The position numbers and the translations under genes were made by a program. This document shows positions 17,664 through 26,801 of a stretch of 64,000 nt of DNA, in pieces; position 1 is the stretch's first letter, and every line of letters begins with the position of its first letter. Under the pieces are notes generated by a model. It saw only the letters and a list, made by a program, of their open reading frames with translations, did no database searches and was not told the DNA's origin. Origin of the DNA: CAIVVT01 sp963838205 (GTDB lineage Bacteria > Acidobacteriota > Terriglobia > Bryobacterales > Bryobacteraceae); assembly GCA_963838205.1 (NCBI GenBank), contig CAWIQF010000010.1, forward strand, positions 124,001-188,000. Reading direction: 5' to 3'.

Positions 17664-17917
17664 TATTCGCCATTCGCAGCCAGGAACAACGCGTGCGCAG
17701 CCACGCCGGCAGCCATGTCCACCGCGGTGGAAGCGTGGGCCACGTGGATGCGGATGACGCCGATCCGGGCGCTGCGCGCGGCATACCAGGCCGAGGAGAG
17801 CAGATCGCCGAGCTGCAGAAGCGGGTCGAGACGCTGGGCCGTATCGTATTCGCGGGGCAGGGCGCGGCGGCGCGCGCACCGCACGAGTTCTTCTAAATAG
17901 GTGAGTTTCGCCGCCAC
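17663..17917 (-). CDS. Short hypothetical protein upstream of the MFS gene
   Basis: An 84-residue frame whose TAA overlaps the ATG of the MFS gene, a pattern of translational coupling that supports it being translated. The sequence has alpha-helical character (YLEELVRCARRRALPREY) and a C-terminal alanine-rich part (AVDMAAGVAAHALFLAANGE). I do not recognise a family. It could be a remnant of a longer enzyme gene from a sugar-acid pathway, given the transporter, but nothing in the sequence proves it. Confidence 0.4.
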   Translation of the reverse strand: MAAKLTYLEELVRCARRRALPREYDTAQRLDPLLQLGDLLSSAWYAARSARIGVIRIHVAHASTAVDMAAGVAAHALFLAANGE

Positions 17918-18082
17918 GGAGCCATTTTCATTATCCGGGAACCGTAGCGTGCGCGCGGGGGGATTGCCTCCTTCGCGCCGTGGCGCTTCTGCCTATCCGT
18001 GACCGCGGATCAACGTAGTTTCGTACCCGAAGGTGGCGCTACAATCACGGCAGGCGAACCTCGACCGGCGGAGGTTGGTGGA

Positions 18083-18685
18083 ATGAGACCACTCTGGAGA
18101 ATCGCACGGCTGACAACCTACGTGGCTGCGATCCTGCTAATCGGATGCAAGAATGACCCCCTCAGCAAGGTGCGCCGAGCCGCCGAAATGGGCGATGCGC
18201 GAGCTCAATTCGAACTTGGCATGATATATGACCTAGGTGAAGAGGTGCCTCAAGACTCCGCCGAGGCCGTCCGCTGGTTCCGCAAAGCCGCTGACCAGGG
18301 GAACGCGAAAGGTCAGTTCAGCCTTGGCATCATGTATGCCCGCGGCCGCGGAGTGCCGCGGGACTACGCCGAGGCCGCCAGCTGGTATCGCCAGGCCGCC
18401 GAACAGGGCTATGCGCCCGCTCAAAACAAGCTCGGCCTGATGTACGAGGATGGGTACGGAGTGCCGCAGGACTTCGCTGTGGCGGCCCGGTGGTTTCGCC
18501 GCGAAAGGGTCAGCCTGACACGAGCGGTTGGTTATTCAGGCCAAGGCGAAAGGGCGAAAGGAGGGCGAAAGGGTCAGCCTGACACGAGCGGTTGGTTATT
18601 CAGGCCAAGGTGGCAGAGGGCTCTGCCACCTTGGAGATTTTCGATGATTTCCGAGCACTGTGGTTTGGCGAAAATGAGTACTTAG
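18083..18685 (+). CDS. Sel1-repeat lipoprotein with 3' end replaced by repeats
   Basis: The ATG at 18083 follows a GGAGG and begins a lipoprotein signal ending in the lipobox LIGC. Three to four Sel1-like repeats follow (ARAQFELGMIYDLGEEVPQD, KGQFSLGIMYARGRGVPRDY, PAQNKLGLMYEDGYGVPQDF). Sel1 repeats mediate protein contacts. After WFRRE the frame enters two copies of a 46-bp dispersed repeat and encodes unnatural sequence to its stop, so the original C-terminus (probably more Sel1 repeats) was lost when repeats inserted or expanded. It probably remains a membrane-anchored but truncated protein. Confidence 0.75.
   Translation: MRPLWRIARLTTYVAAILLIGCKNDPLSKVRRAAEMGDARAQFELGMIYDLGEEVPQDSAEAVRWFRKAADQGNAKGQFSLGIMYARGRGVPRDYAEAASWYRQAAEQGYAPAQNKLGLMYEDGYGVPQDFAVAARWFRRERVSLTRAVGYSGQGERAKGGRKGQPDTSGWLFRPRWQRALPPWRFSMISEHCGLAKMST
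18501..18610. repeat. Two identical 46-bp direct repeats at the Sel1 gene 3' end
   Basis: The sequence beginning GCGAAAGGGTCAGCCTGAC and ending TTATTCAGGCCAAGG occurs at 18501-18546 and 18565-18610, joined by a GAAAGGGC-rich linker. Related copies in the opposite orientation lie at 18821-19000. A short perfect hairpin (AAGGTGGCAGAG and its complement) follows at about 18606-18630. Confidence 0.8.
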
Positions 18686-18820
18686 GGATGTTCGAGGAGC
18701 GTTTTCAGCGGATTTGGCGGAAATGGGGCTTCGAGAAAGGGAATCGGGTGCAGTCGGTCGCGTGTTGAAAGGTCGGACGAGGCGCAGAAGGTTAGAAATC
18801 AGGCGCAAAAAGGGAATCAA

Positions 18821-19000
18821 GCGAAAGTGGCAGAGCCGACTGGTACTTTGGCCAGAATCGCCAACCGCTCGTGTCAGGCTGACCCGTTCGCTCGCCCGTT
18901 CGCCCGTTCGCCCGTTCGCCGTTCGCCAAGCGAAAGTGACAGAGCCGACTGGTGCTTTGGCCAGAATCGCCAACCGCTCGTGTCAGGCTGACCCGTTCGC
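18821..19000. repeat. Inverted copies of the same repeat with a CCCGTTCG microsatellite
   Basis: Two 71-base direct copies (18821-18891 and 18930-19000) differ at two positions and contain CCAACCGCTCGTGTCAGGCT, the reverse complement of the core of the 18501-18610 repeats. Between them runs a short tandem array of CCCGTTCG. The whole stretch 18686-19468 contains no supported gene. Confidence 0.8.
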
Positions 19001-19468
19001 CCAATTCGCCCAGCCACCATTGGTCCAGCCGGATCCTACTACGACGACGCCTGTTCGTGCGCCCGCAGCCATCTTGCCAGCCCGGCAAACGCCTGCTCGC
19101 GACCGATCCAGGTCTCAAATTCGGGACCTCGTCCATATTCGTCTTGATGGTCGGCGTCTTACTCGTTTGTGCCCCCCGCGCTCGCGGAAAAGCGTAAGGC
19201 CTTACTGCCATGCCCCTTTGGAATCATTGGCTCACGGACGAAAATCGGTGACCCCTTACTGATTTGCCCCTCCCAAGCCGACTCAATCGAGCACTTCCAA
19301 GCCATCCGCGGGCGCACTCGCGGCAACTGCTTCAGATGCTCGGGAAAGGGGAAAAGTGGAAAGGAAAAGGCATGAGGCAAACGGGCAGCCTGTGACCCAT
19401 TTGCCTCTTGCATGACTCTAAAGACTCGGGTGCGAGTTACCCACCGCCAGAGCAGGCCGGCCGATGAC

Positions 19469-19622
19469 TAGCAGCCCGTGGTAGAAGTGCTCCGCGACCA
19501 AAAAGCGGGACAGTCACCACTTTTCGCTCGAAGGATCTCCTTTGGATTGAAAACGAACTCCCGCGAAAAATGGTGACTGTCCTGGCTTTTTGGGCCACGC
19601 CGATTATTACCACGGGCTGCTA
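19469..19622. repeat. 154-bp MITE-like palindrome, copy 1
   Basis: The ends TAGCAGCCCGTGGTA and TACCACGGGCTGCTA are perfect 15-bp inverted repeats. Inside, long imperfect arms (CCAAAAAGC, GGGACAGTCACC) fold back on each other around a loop with TTTGGATTGAAAACGAAC. An inverted copy of the same length is at 22435-22588. Confidence 0.85.
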
Positions 19623-19674
19623 GGCCAGTCCGGCCTGTGCTGTGCGGGAGAGATGGGAATGTCGAACAGAGTAA

Positions 19675-19722
19675 GAGAAAAAATGAACGCGCGGCCCACA
19701 AAGGAATCTTGTGGGCCGCGCG
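19675..19722 (-). terminator. Intrinsic terminator of the coiled-coil gene
   Basis: A 14-bp perfect stem (CGCGCGGCCCACAA and its complement, 19688-19722) with a seven-base loop is followed on the minus strand by a T-rich run (TTCATTTTTTCTC). It lies about 22 bases beyond the stop of the gene ending at 19744. Confidence 0.8.
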
Positions 19723-19743
19723 CTGCTTCAACCGACGGGCGCA

Positions 19744-20619
19744 CTAGTTGCGCGCGGTTTGCACCTTCGGGGCTGCCAAGTAGCCCTTGACCGTCTGCTT
19801 CGATACTTCGTTGACTACGATCTCGTAAGGCTGGTGCGCCTTCGATGTGACGTAGAACTGCACCGGTTCGTTGGTGTTCTTGTTGTGCTTCTCGATTATC
19901 TTGTCGTCGGCGTTGACAAGCAGCGAATACAGGTTGTGCTTGGGCACCGTGCGCACGAGCCGCAACTGGATGTCGCCCACCTTCACCATGCCGTCGCTCC
20001 GGGACAACGTGAACTCGGAAATCGTACGGTCGCCCAGTTTACGCAGCATCTCGATTTCGGTCCCATTGGTTGCGATGAGCCCACTCATGACACCCATGTC
20101 GCCGCGCACCATCTGCAAATCGCCGACGGATTTGGCGATGTCCGTCTTGGCCGAAGCGACGTCATCGCGAACGGATGAGACATCGCCGCGGACGCCGTCC
20201 AGCTTGCTGGAAGTCTGGTCAGCCGACTCTTTTACCTGATTCAATTGGGCGTCGATAGCGGCATTGTGCGCCGACTCTTCTTTCCGGATCCGCGCGGCAA
20301 TGGCTTCGGCCTTGTGCTGTGCCGCCTGCTGCGTCTGGGTTAGCGCCACGCCGGTTTCGGTCTGTTGCACACTCATTGCAGAGCGCAGCTCGTCCAGACT
20401 CTGGCGCTGCAGGGTGGCATTCTGCTCAGCGCTCGTTTTCAGATCTGCTACCTGTCGTTGTGTCGTTGCCAAGTGACCGGACAGGCCTTGGATTTGAGTG
20501 AACTCAAAGAAAGCGAAGCCCGCCACTAACAATAGGGCCACTCCGAGAACAGGCACCCACGAACTGTGCCGCGAAATTCTTTCTTGTGTATTGGTGTTGA
20601 ACTCGTTTGTCGTACTCAT
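19744..20619 (-). CDS. Membrane-anchored coiled-coil protein of unknown function
   Basis: A 291-residue protein with a short cytoplasmic N-terminus, one transmembrane helix (WVPVLGVALLLVAGFAFFEF) and a long coiled coil of about 130 residues rich in Q, A, K and D (LATTQRQVADLKTSAEQ, KLDGVRGDVSSVRDDV). It ends in a compact C-terminal domain of about 90 residues (EFTLSRSDGMVKVGDIQLRL, LLVNADDKIIEKHNKNTNEP). It probably projects into the periplasm. I know similar unnamed proteins from Acidobacteria but no function. It lies between the two inverted 154-bp palindromes and has its own terminator. Confidence 0.75.
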   Translation of the reverse strand: MSTTNEFNTNTQERISRHSSWVPVLGVALLLVAGFAFFEFTQIQGLSGHLATTQRQVADLKTSAEQNATLQRQSLDELRSAMSVQQTETGVALTQTQQAAQHKAEAIAARIRKEESAHNAAIDAQLNQVKESADQTSSKLDGVRGDVSSVRDDVASAKTDIAKSVGDLQMVRGDMGVMSGLIATNGTEIEMLRKLGDRTISEFTLSRSDGMVKVGDIQLRLVRTVPKHNLYSLLVNADDKIIEKHNKNTNEPVQFYVTSKAHQPYEIVVNEVSKQTVKGYLAAPKVQTARN

Positions 20620-20889
20620 CTTGTTTCCCTCACCCGGCCTAAGTGCACGATGCTGGCCGAAGTGCGGCCGGCCGCAGGATCAACGAGTTGTGGCTGACTT
20701 ACGAAAATAAACTGTTTCGACCGGGAGATGCTACCGGTCGAATCGCGGCGCGGCCAGAAAATCTTACCTGTTACTATGGCGCTGAAATGCATTAGGCGGG
20801 CGTGAAGAACAATTGAGTCGGGTCCAGGTCACAACGTATTCGCACAAGCCAAGAGTTAGGAGGGAAAGGCGGCTGACCGAGCGTTCCTC
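20620..20889. other. Promoter region of the coiled-coil gene
   Basis: This 270-base gap precedes the coiled-coil gene and follows the O-antigen ligase stop. It holds a small hairpin (GACCG...CGGTC, near 20718-20741) but no coding frame. Confidence 0.4.
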
Positions 20890-22234
20890 TTAGTCGGCGC
20901 CCAGGGCGGGGCCAGCGGCGAGGCCGCAGATCCAGGCCAGGGTCATGGCGTTGGCCGGGATATAGAGGTTGAAGTCGGTCAGGCTGTGGAGCAGCAGTGC
21001 GGCGATGCCGCCGGCGAGCCCGAGCGCCAATGCCCAGCCGGGGGATTCCTGATGGAACAGCGCCAGGCGCACTACGCGGGTCATGATGCGCCAGACCAGG
21101 GCCAGGCCGAGGGCGAAGCCGACGATGCCGAGCCTCGGCCAGGATCTGCAGATAGTCGTTGTGGGCGTAGTCGACGATAAACATCGGGGCCACGTGCTTG
21201 TACCTGAGGAATGCGCTCTCGAAGGTGCCCAGGCCGCAACCGGTGAGCGGGTAGGCACGCACCAGTGGCAGGGTCTCGCGCCAGATCTGCGAGCGCACTT
21301 CGCCGTTGGCGTCGCCGGTGCCGGCCATGGCGGCAAAGCGCTCGACGAGCTCGCGCGTCGGGAGCAGGATGAACAGCAGCGCCACGCCTAAGACGACGGT
21401 CACGGCGGGAATGATCCAGCGCCAGCGGCGGGCGGGACCGTACATGCGCTGCTCGGTGGCGCCGGCGGCCAGCAGGCCCGTCACCAGCAAGCCGCCGAGG
21501 GCGGCGACGAAGCCCATCCTGGATTGCGAAGCGACGATGGCGGCCAGCAGCAGCGCGGCCAGGGCGAGCAAGGCGCTGGCCTTCACCGCCGGCGCCGCGG
21601 GGCGCGAATGGCGCGTCACGCCGGCCCGCCAGACCGCGGCCGCCGCCGCGACGGCGAGCGGCAAGATTATTTCCAAAAACCCGGCGAAGTGATTGCGATT
21701 GACGAAGGTCCCGGTGGACCAGGGCTGGGCCGTCTGGTTCATGCGCTGGAGATAGAACTGAACAAGGCCCAGCAATCCTTCCAGCCCAGCCAAGGCGAGC
21801 AGCGGCGCGGCCGGAATCCACGGGCGCGAACGCCAGTACCAGGCTAGATCGCGGGCCACGAGCAGAGTGACTACGCCCGCTCCGACATTGAGCAGGCATT
21901 CAAAGGTATGCGCCGGCGCGATGGAGAGCGGGATCCAACCGACGGGACCGGCGGCGCGGGCCAGAGCGGCGCGCGTGGGGCTCAGAATTGCGACGAGCCA
22001 GACCGGCAGGGGCACCAACTGGAGGGCGCACCAGCCAGCGAAGGCGGCGATCAGGAGTGTGGTCCAGCGATCCGCGGGAGCGTGGTGGCGCTGGTCGGAC
22101 AACAGCCACAGCGCGACGGCGGTGAGCGCGATGACCAGCACCGACCAGTCCCACTGGCGCGGCCAGACGCCGCCTTTCAAAACGATTCCTGTTGCCAGCG
22201 CCGCGGTGAGCGACGCGAGGACGAACCAGCGCAC
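20890..22234 (-). CDS. O-antigen ligase/polymerase family membrane protein, frame disrupted
   Basis: The product is a polytopic membrane protein of the Wzy/WaaL superfamily. The first 360 residues hold about nine hydrophobic segments, GTFVNRNHFAGFLEIILP (a typical family motif) and GCGLGTFESAFLRYKHVAP, ending in YAHNDYLQILAE. One extra G near 21136 throws off the frame. In the neighbouring frame the family continues as LGIVGFALGLALVWRIM, ALGLAGGIAALLLHSLTDFN, LYIPANAMTLAWICGLAAGP to a stop at 20890. It may link or polymerise polysaccharide made by the 24-37 kb cluster. Confidence 0.78.
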
Positions 22235-22434
22235 AGAGTCACCTTATCAGAATGGAGCGGAGAGGCCGGCCAGGCGGGAAGCGGCGGGAGGGGTGTGGAT
22301 CCGCACCGGAATGGCTGGCGCGCATTCCTGAAAGGGCGTAAGCGAGTATGCTCGAACGGGGGTTCGGGGATAGACGCCTGCAGTCCACACGGCGCAGCGG
22401 ATGTATTGCGTGGTTAGAAACGGTTGGGCGCACT

Positions 22435-22588
22435 TAGCAGCCCGTGGTAATAATCGGCGTGGTCCAAAAAGCCGGGACAGTCACCATTTTTCGCGGGAGT
22501 TCGTTTTCAATCCAAAGGAGATCCTTCGAGCGAAAAGTGGTGACTGTCCCGCTTTTTGGTCGCGGAGCACTTCTACCACGGGCTGTTA
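22435..22588. repeat. 154-bp MITE-like palindrome, copy 2 (inverted)
   Basis: The ends TAGCAGCCCGTGGTA and TACCACGGGCTGTTA enclose the reverse complement of the element at 19469-19622, with only a few differences. Orientation is inverted relative to copy 1, so the two bracket about 2.8 kb holding the coiled-coil and ligase genes. Confidence 0.85.
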
Positions 22589-22750
22589 GGAGAGAGACGT
22601 CGGTCTCCTGTCTTAGCGGCTCGTTACAAAGCAAAAGGCTACTACCGTAAGAAATGCGGGCCAGGCACACCACGGGCCATGTGACCCACATGCTGCTGTG
22701 TTTGCGGCCGTTCCGATGGCCGCCCGAAGAGTATGGTCAGGACGGCCCGA

Positions 22751-23224
22751 TCACTGGTGCGGGCTAACTGGCGTCTCCGACTGCAGACCGAAGTAGGTGC
22801 CGATGATCACGCCGGCGGTGCCGCCCACGATGAAGACGACGCCCGCGCCGCCGAGTTTCTTGGAAGACTCGACAATGACATAGCCGACCGTGTTGTTCAC
22901 GGCGACGGTCTGGCGGGGAGCGGAGAACTCGACCGCATTCACCGAATTCAGATCCCAGTCGAGCCGGCCATCCTGCACCCGAACCGCAGGCTTAGCGTTC
23001 TTGGCGTCCCAGGAGATGGAGACCTTGGCGCCGGGCGAAAGGGTGATGGTCGAAGTTTTGCCGCTGAGGTCGGTATAGGTGAGGGTCAAGGGCCCGGCAC
23101 CCGACGGATTGCCGACCGTGGCTGGCAGACTCAGGGGCTTGCCGCTCTCCGACCAGGGGCCTTGTTGAGCCGCAAAGGCCGCGGGCGTGAGCACCATCCA
23201 CACTGCCAGGGCTAAATGTCTCAT
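22751..23224 (-). CDS. Secreted hypothetical protein with C-terminal membrane segment
   Basis: A 157-residue protein starting at the ATG at 23224 behind GGGAGGACGACC. It has a signal peptide (LALAVWMVLTPAAFAAQ), a beta-rich middle (GPLTLTYTDLSGKTSTITL, VAVNNTVGYVIVES) and a glycine-rich hydrophobic helix near the C-terminus (GAGVVFIVGGTAGVIIGTYF). The layout suggests a cell-envelope protein. No family is recognised. Confidence 0.6.
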   Translation of the reverse strand: MRHLALAVWMVLTPAAFAAQQGPWSESGKPLSLPATVGNPSGAGPLTLTYTDLSGKTSTITLSPGAKVSISWDAKNAKPAVRVQDGRLDWDLNSVNAVEFSAPRQTVAVNNTVGYVIVESSKKLGGAGVVFIVGGTAGVIIGTYFGLQSETPVSPHQ

Positions 23225-23425
23225 GGTCGTCCTCCCGAGAATCAACCCTTCCAGATCTGATTCTAGTCTGACTTGCGGCTACGATCAAGATCCACGCCGG
23301 CGAACTGGGGACTTATCTCGTAGGACCGGGATGCTGGCGGAGTCGGATTCACGGTACTTGCCGGCGCGTCGAAGCCTGCTCGAACCATGATTCAAACGAC
23401 GGCGGGCAGAGTGTCCGATACGGGA

Positions 23426-24211
23426 TCAATCGCTCACAAACAACCCACGGACCCAGTAGAAACACATCCCCAGGTATTCGCGGGCAGCGGTGTCGGACGT
23501 GAGGAGCCCTTCACCTTGCGGCAAGAAGCGCGTGAGCGAAAACCGATCCTGCCAACTGCTCATGCCGACGACGCGGAAGTCCGAAGGCACGGGGACGACT
23601 TCGAGGCCGCCGCGGTTGAAGAGCATCATGGCCCGCGGCAGGTGGTAGGCGGAGGAGACCAGCAGGATGCGCCGCCAGCCGCGCTCGCGGGCGAGTTTCC
23701 GCACAACTCGCGCTTCCGTCGCGGTGTTGACGACGCGCTCCGTGACCAGGATTGCGGCGTCGGGCACACCCCTGCGTCGTGCGATCTGGCGCAGCATCTC
23801 CCCTTCCGAAGGTACGGCTGGGGCAGCGGTGAACTTGGCGCCGGTGAACACGAGATAGCGCGCCTTGCCGGCCGCGAGAAGGTCGACACCTTTCTCAAAA
23901 CGATTGGCGGAATCACTCCACTCGAAGGGCGCAATCGTGGACTCGGGGAAGCGGAGAATGCCACCGAGCACGACGATGGCATCCGCCGGGACGCAGCGGG
24001 CGTTATCCACCGGCGGATAACGGCTTTCCAAAGTCCAGAGAAAAGCATCCGCGACGCAGGGCGCACCGAAGGCCCACAACGCCGCCAGGGCGGCCGCGAG
24101 GGGCCATCTATGAGGACGACGCAAGCCGACCAGAAGGAAGAAAACGACGACGCCCAGCGGCGCCACGAAAATCGGGAGAAGCTTATGGAAGAACAAAGGA
24201 CCCAGGTTCAT
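23426..24211 (-). CDS. DUF218 (YdcF/ElyC/SanA-like) membrane protein
   Basis: The 261-residue product from MNLGPLFFHKLLPIF has two N-terminal transmembrane helices. A DUF218 domain follows with ADAIVVLGGILRFPES, a central KARYLVFTGAKFT, the acidic SEGEMLRQIARRRGVPDAAI and the typical NTATEARVVRKL and LLVSSAYHLPRAMMLF motifs. ElyC and SanA relatives act in envelope and peptidoglycan homeostasis. Position at the edge of the polysaccharide cluster fits an envelope role. The start at 24211 was chosen over a longer frame that adds a charged, non-membrane segment. Confidence 0.85.
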   Translation of the reverse strand: MNLGPLFFHKLLPIFVAPLGVVVFFLLVGLRRPHRWPLAAALAALWAFGAPCVADAFLWTLESRYPPVDNARCVPADAIVVLGGILRFPESTIAPFEWSDSANRFEKGVDLLAAGKARYLVFTGAKFTAAPAVPSEGEMLRQIARRRGVPDAAILVTERVVNTATEARVVRKLARERGWRRILLVSSAYHLPRAMMLFNRGGLEVVPVPSDFRVVGMSSWQDRFSLTRFLPQGEGLLTSDTAAREYLGMCFYWVRGLFVSD

Positions 24212-24407
24212 TTTGCGAATGGCCGGCGATGTCTCGCGCTCATCCGAACGCGCCTGCGCGAGCGCTGCCAAGGCGCGGCCCCGCAGGTGCAAGCTTGATT
24301 GCCGGGAATGCAGCCAGCACCAATCATCAAGCAGGCATGATCGAATGTGGCCGGAAATCAGATCGATGGGCTGAGAACTCGTCCGAAGCCCAAATCCGGT
24401 TCACGAG

Positions 24408-25670
24408 TCAGAGGACGCCGGTCGTCGAAACTGCAGAATTCTCAGGCAGGCGGGAGTGTTTTCCTGCGAGCAACTGGCGTAGCTGATCATCCCAACGGTC
24501 GAGAGTGAGCACTTTCGCAAATTTCTCCCGATATATGCGGAAGCAATGCTCTTTAATTCGGTCTAATTCTCCAGGGCTTTCGAGTAATTCAATAAGAGTT
24601 TCGGCAATATTCGCCGCATTTCCGGGGGAAAGAACCCAGCCTAATCCGTATTGTCGGACGCAAATCGCGATAGCAGATCGCGGGCTCCCGCAAAAGAGGA
24701 CAGGCCGCCCGGCGGCCAGCGCGCCGAAGAATTTAGATGGAACGACAGTACCGGTCCATTCCTCGCGCAATGTCACGACGTGAATATCCGCCGCTGCCAG
24801 TCGGGATTCCAAAGCGGCGCACGGTGCGAAATCGACGAAGCTGATGTTCACATCCTCGGCAGTGATCGCGGCTCGAACTGAGCGTGCGCGGTTGCCTCGA
24901 ATACTGAATGCAAGGTGAACGCCGCTGCCGCGCAACCTGCGCGCTAGATCGAGAAGATCGTCCAGACTATGAGCGCGTCCAAAATTGCCTGAATACAAGA
25001 GGGCGAGCCGAGCCGTGCCGAAGATTGCTGAGCGCTCGGCCGGTCGCGGCGCAGAAAACGCGGCTGGCTCGTGCAGCGCCCACGGGACCAGAGTTGTGTG
25101 CAGGGCTGGCGCCCGGTACGAATTCAGGAGTGAACGCATACACGAGCCAATGTCCACGATCAGGTCGCACGATGCATAGGCCCGGATGAGCACGCGACGC
25201 AACAGGCCTGCCCAGACGCTGCTCGGCCGCAGAACACCTTGGGCATAAGCAGCCTCGGGGTACAGGTCGAAACACCACGTGACAATTTTCGTTCCAGGTC
25301 TGAAGGTGCGCCATACTAACGCTACAAGAATGCTCAGCACAGGGTCAGTGCCGATCACTACGACATCCGGCTGCCGTTCAAGATTGAATGCAACAAAGCT
25401 CCAACGCGCTATCATCCAGCCTGCGTTCATAAGCCGCCCCGGCATGGAAGCCTGCCGCAGAGTCGGGCGCCAAACACGTTCGAACTTCACCCCGTTCCAG
25501 ATAAGCCTTGCTGGATAACGCTTCGATTCATCCCGGCAGCCGCGGTTGCACGGCATGGCCGTGACATTCCAGCCTCGCTCGACTAGACCGGCGCACAGCT
25601 CGCTCATTTGAACTGCACCGGCCACGTCATCCGGATGCAGATAGTGATAAAAGACGAGTGCTTCTGGCAA
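24408..25670 (-). CDS. Glycosyltransferase family 4
   Basis: A 420-residue GT-B enzyme resembling WbuB-type transferases. N-terminal acceptor domain: FYHYLHPDDVAGAVQMSELC, KIVTWCFDLYPEAAYAQGVL. C-terminal donor domain: LALLYSGNFGRAHSLDDLLD, AALESRLAAADIHVVTLREE, TVVPSKFFGALAAGRPVLFC. It transfers a nucleotide-activated sugar to a lipid-linked glycan on the cytoplasmic face of the membrane; donor and acceptor are unknown. It is the last gene of the minus-strand polysaccharide cluster, in sequence of higher GC than the genes upstream. Confidence 0.85.
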   Translation of the reverse strand: MPEALVFYHYLHPDDVAGAVQMSELCAGLVERGWNVTAMPCNRGCRDESKRYPARLIWNGVKFERVWRPTLRQASMPGRLMNAGWMIARWSFVAFNLERQPDVVVIGTDPVLSILVALVWRTFRPGTKIVTWCFDLYPEAAYAQGVLRPSSVWAGLLRRVLIRAYASCDLIVDIGSCMRSLLNSYRAPALHTTLVPWALHEPAAFSAPRPAERSAIFGTARLALLYSGNFGRAHSLDDLLDLARRLRGSGVHLAFSIRGNRARSVRAAITAEDVNISFVDFAPCAALESRLAAADIHVVTLREEWTGTVVPSKFFGALAAGRPVLFCGSPRSAIAICVRQYGLGWVLSPGNAANIAETLIELLESPGELDRIKEHCFRIYREKFAKVLTLDRWDDQLRQLLAGKHSRLPENSAVSTTGVL

Positions 25671-25966
25671 TCCGTCAACTTCTAGGCAGCGCGGGCCGCC
25701 ACGCCGGTCGGTCTACAATCGCTGATTTCACAGATTCCGATCAAACGCATTATAGGAGATTTCCGAAACATCGCCTATAGCTCTACGGATCGGTGTTGGT
25801 GCGTGCTTCTCACAGTATCACATCAACTAGTTACAACACCCGGGGATCCGTCCGGATGCTTGCGATACTCTTTCAATAAACCCTCAAGCCCATGGAGAAC
25901 CCATAAACCCGCTAGTGCCACGAGTCAGCATTCCCCCAGCAAGATCGAACTACACCGAAGTTCGAA

Positions 25967-26545
25967 TCAATCTGACGAGCTTGACAACGAGCCCAAAACG
26001 CGATTTTTCGTGAGCTTTGCAGGGTTGCCCGCGTGGATTTCGAACGCGGGTATATCGTTAGTGACCACACTGCCCGCCGCAGCCACGGCCTGCTCACCGA
26101 TGGTGACGCCAGGACAGACCACAGCCCGCGCCCCTACCCATGATCCATCGCACAGAACAATGGGCCCCACAATAAGCCCGAAATTCGGATCCTCCCAGTC
26201 ATGGTTCCCCGTACAAAGGTATGCGCCTTGTGATATGCAACAATTCGACCCGATAGAAATCTCCCCTAGGTCGTCGAGCCAAACGCTTTCCCCTATCCAG
26301 GAGTGATTCCCAATCTTCAAAAGCCACGGAAACTTAACCCGAGTCGATGGTTTGATGACTACCCCGAGGCCAATCCGAGCACCGAACAGCCGCAGTAATC
26401 GCACACGCCAACACGTACCTGGCAACCAGGTGCCAAACAGCAAAGCCTGAAAACAAAGCCATGCAGCTTCTACCCACCGCGGCCGCCCGCGCACAAGTGT
26501 CCCCGGGCGGAACCCAGACAAATCCACCTTACCTCTGCTCTTCAT
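25967..26545 (-). CDS. Left-handed beta-helix acetyltransferase (WcaF-like)
   Basis: A 192-residue protein typical of colanic-acid-type acetyltransferases: the N-terminal VDLSGFRPGTLVRGRPRW, then hexapeptide repeats (IGLGVVIKPSTRVKFP, IGNHSWIGESVWL), the active-site region CTGNHDWEDPNFGL and a last coil VGARAVVCPGVTIGEQAV. It probably adds acetyl groups to the exopolysaccharide repeat unit. It is separated from its neighbours by about 255-295 bases of AT-rich sequence. Confidence 0.85.
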   Translation of the reverse strand: MKSRGKVDLSGFRPGTLVRGRPRWVEAAWLCFQALLFGTWLPGTCWRVRLLRLFGARIGLGVVIKPSTRVKFPWLLKIGNHSWIGESVWLDDLGEISIGSNCCISQGAYLCTGNHDWEDPNFGLIVGPIVLCDGSWVGARAVVCPGVTIGEQAVAAAGSVVTNDIPAFEIHAGNPAKLTKNRVLGSLSSSSD

Positions 26546-26801
26546 CGTCGTCCCTCGCCACTCCCTCCCTCCCGCTGGACACCATCTCGGTCCATGATAT
26601 TAAGAACTCGTTCACTTCATCTCCACGCCCCCCCCCATCCACTCGTCTTTCACATGAAATCATCTGGCCTGGCGTCCAACCGTTTTGAAAACTCTAACAC
26701 GCTACACTTAAGGATACTCTAAACACATCCCCCAAATACCACATGCCGCATCTGTAAGACAGATACCAACGAATGTATCGCTTCCCAGTAAGTTTAATAC
26801 T

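Noticed and set aside
18501..19000. Possible CRISPR array from regularly placed repeats
   Set aside because: The copies are few, unequal in spacing and in both orientations, with no spacers of constant length and no cas genes.
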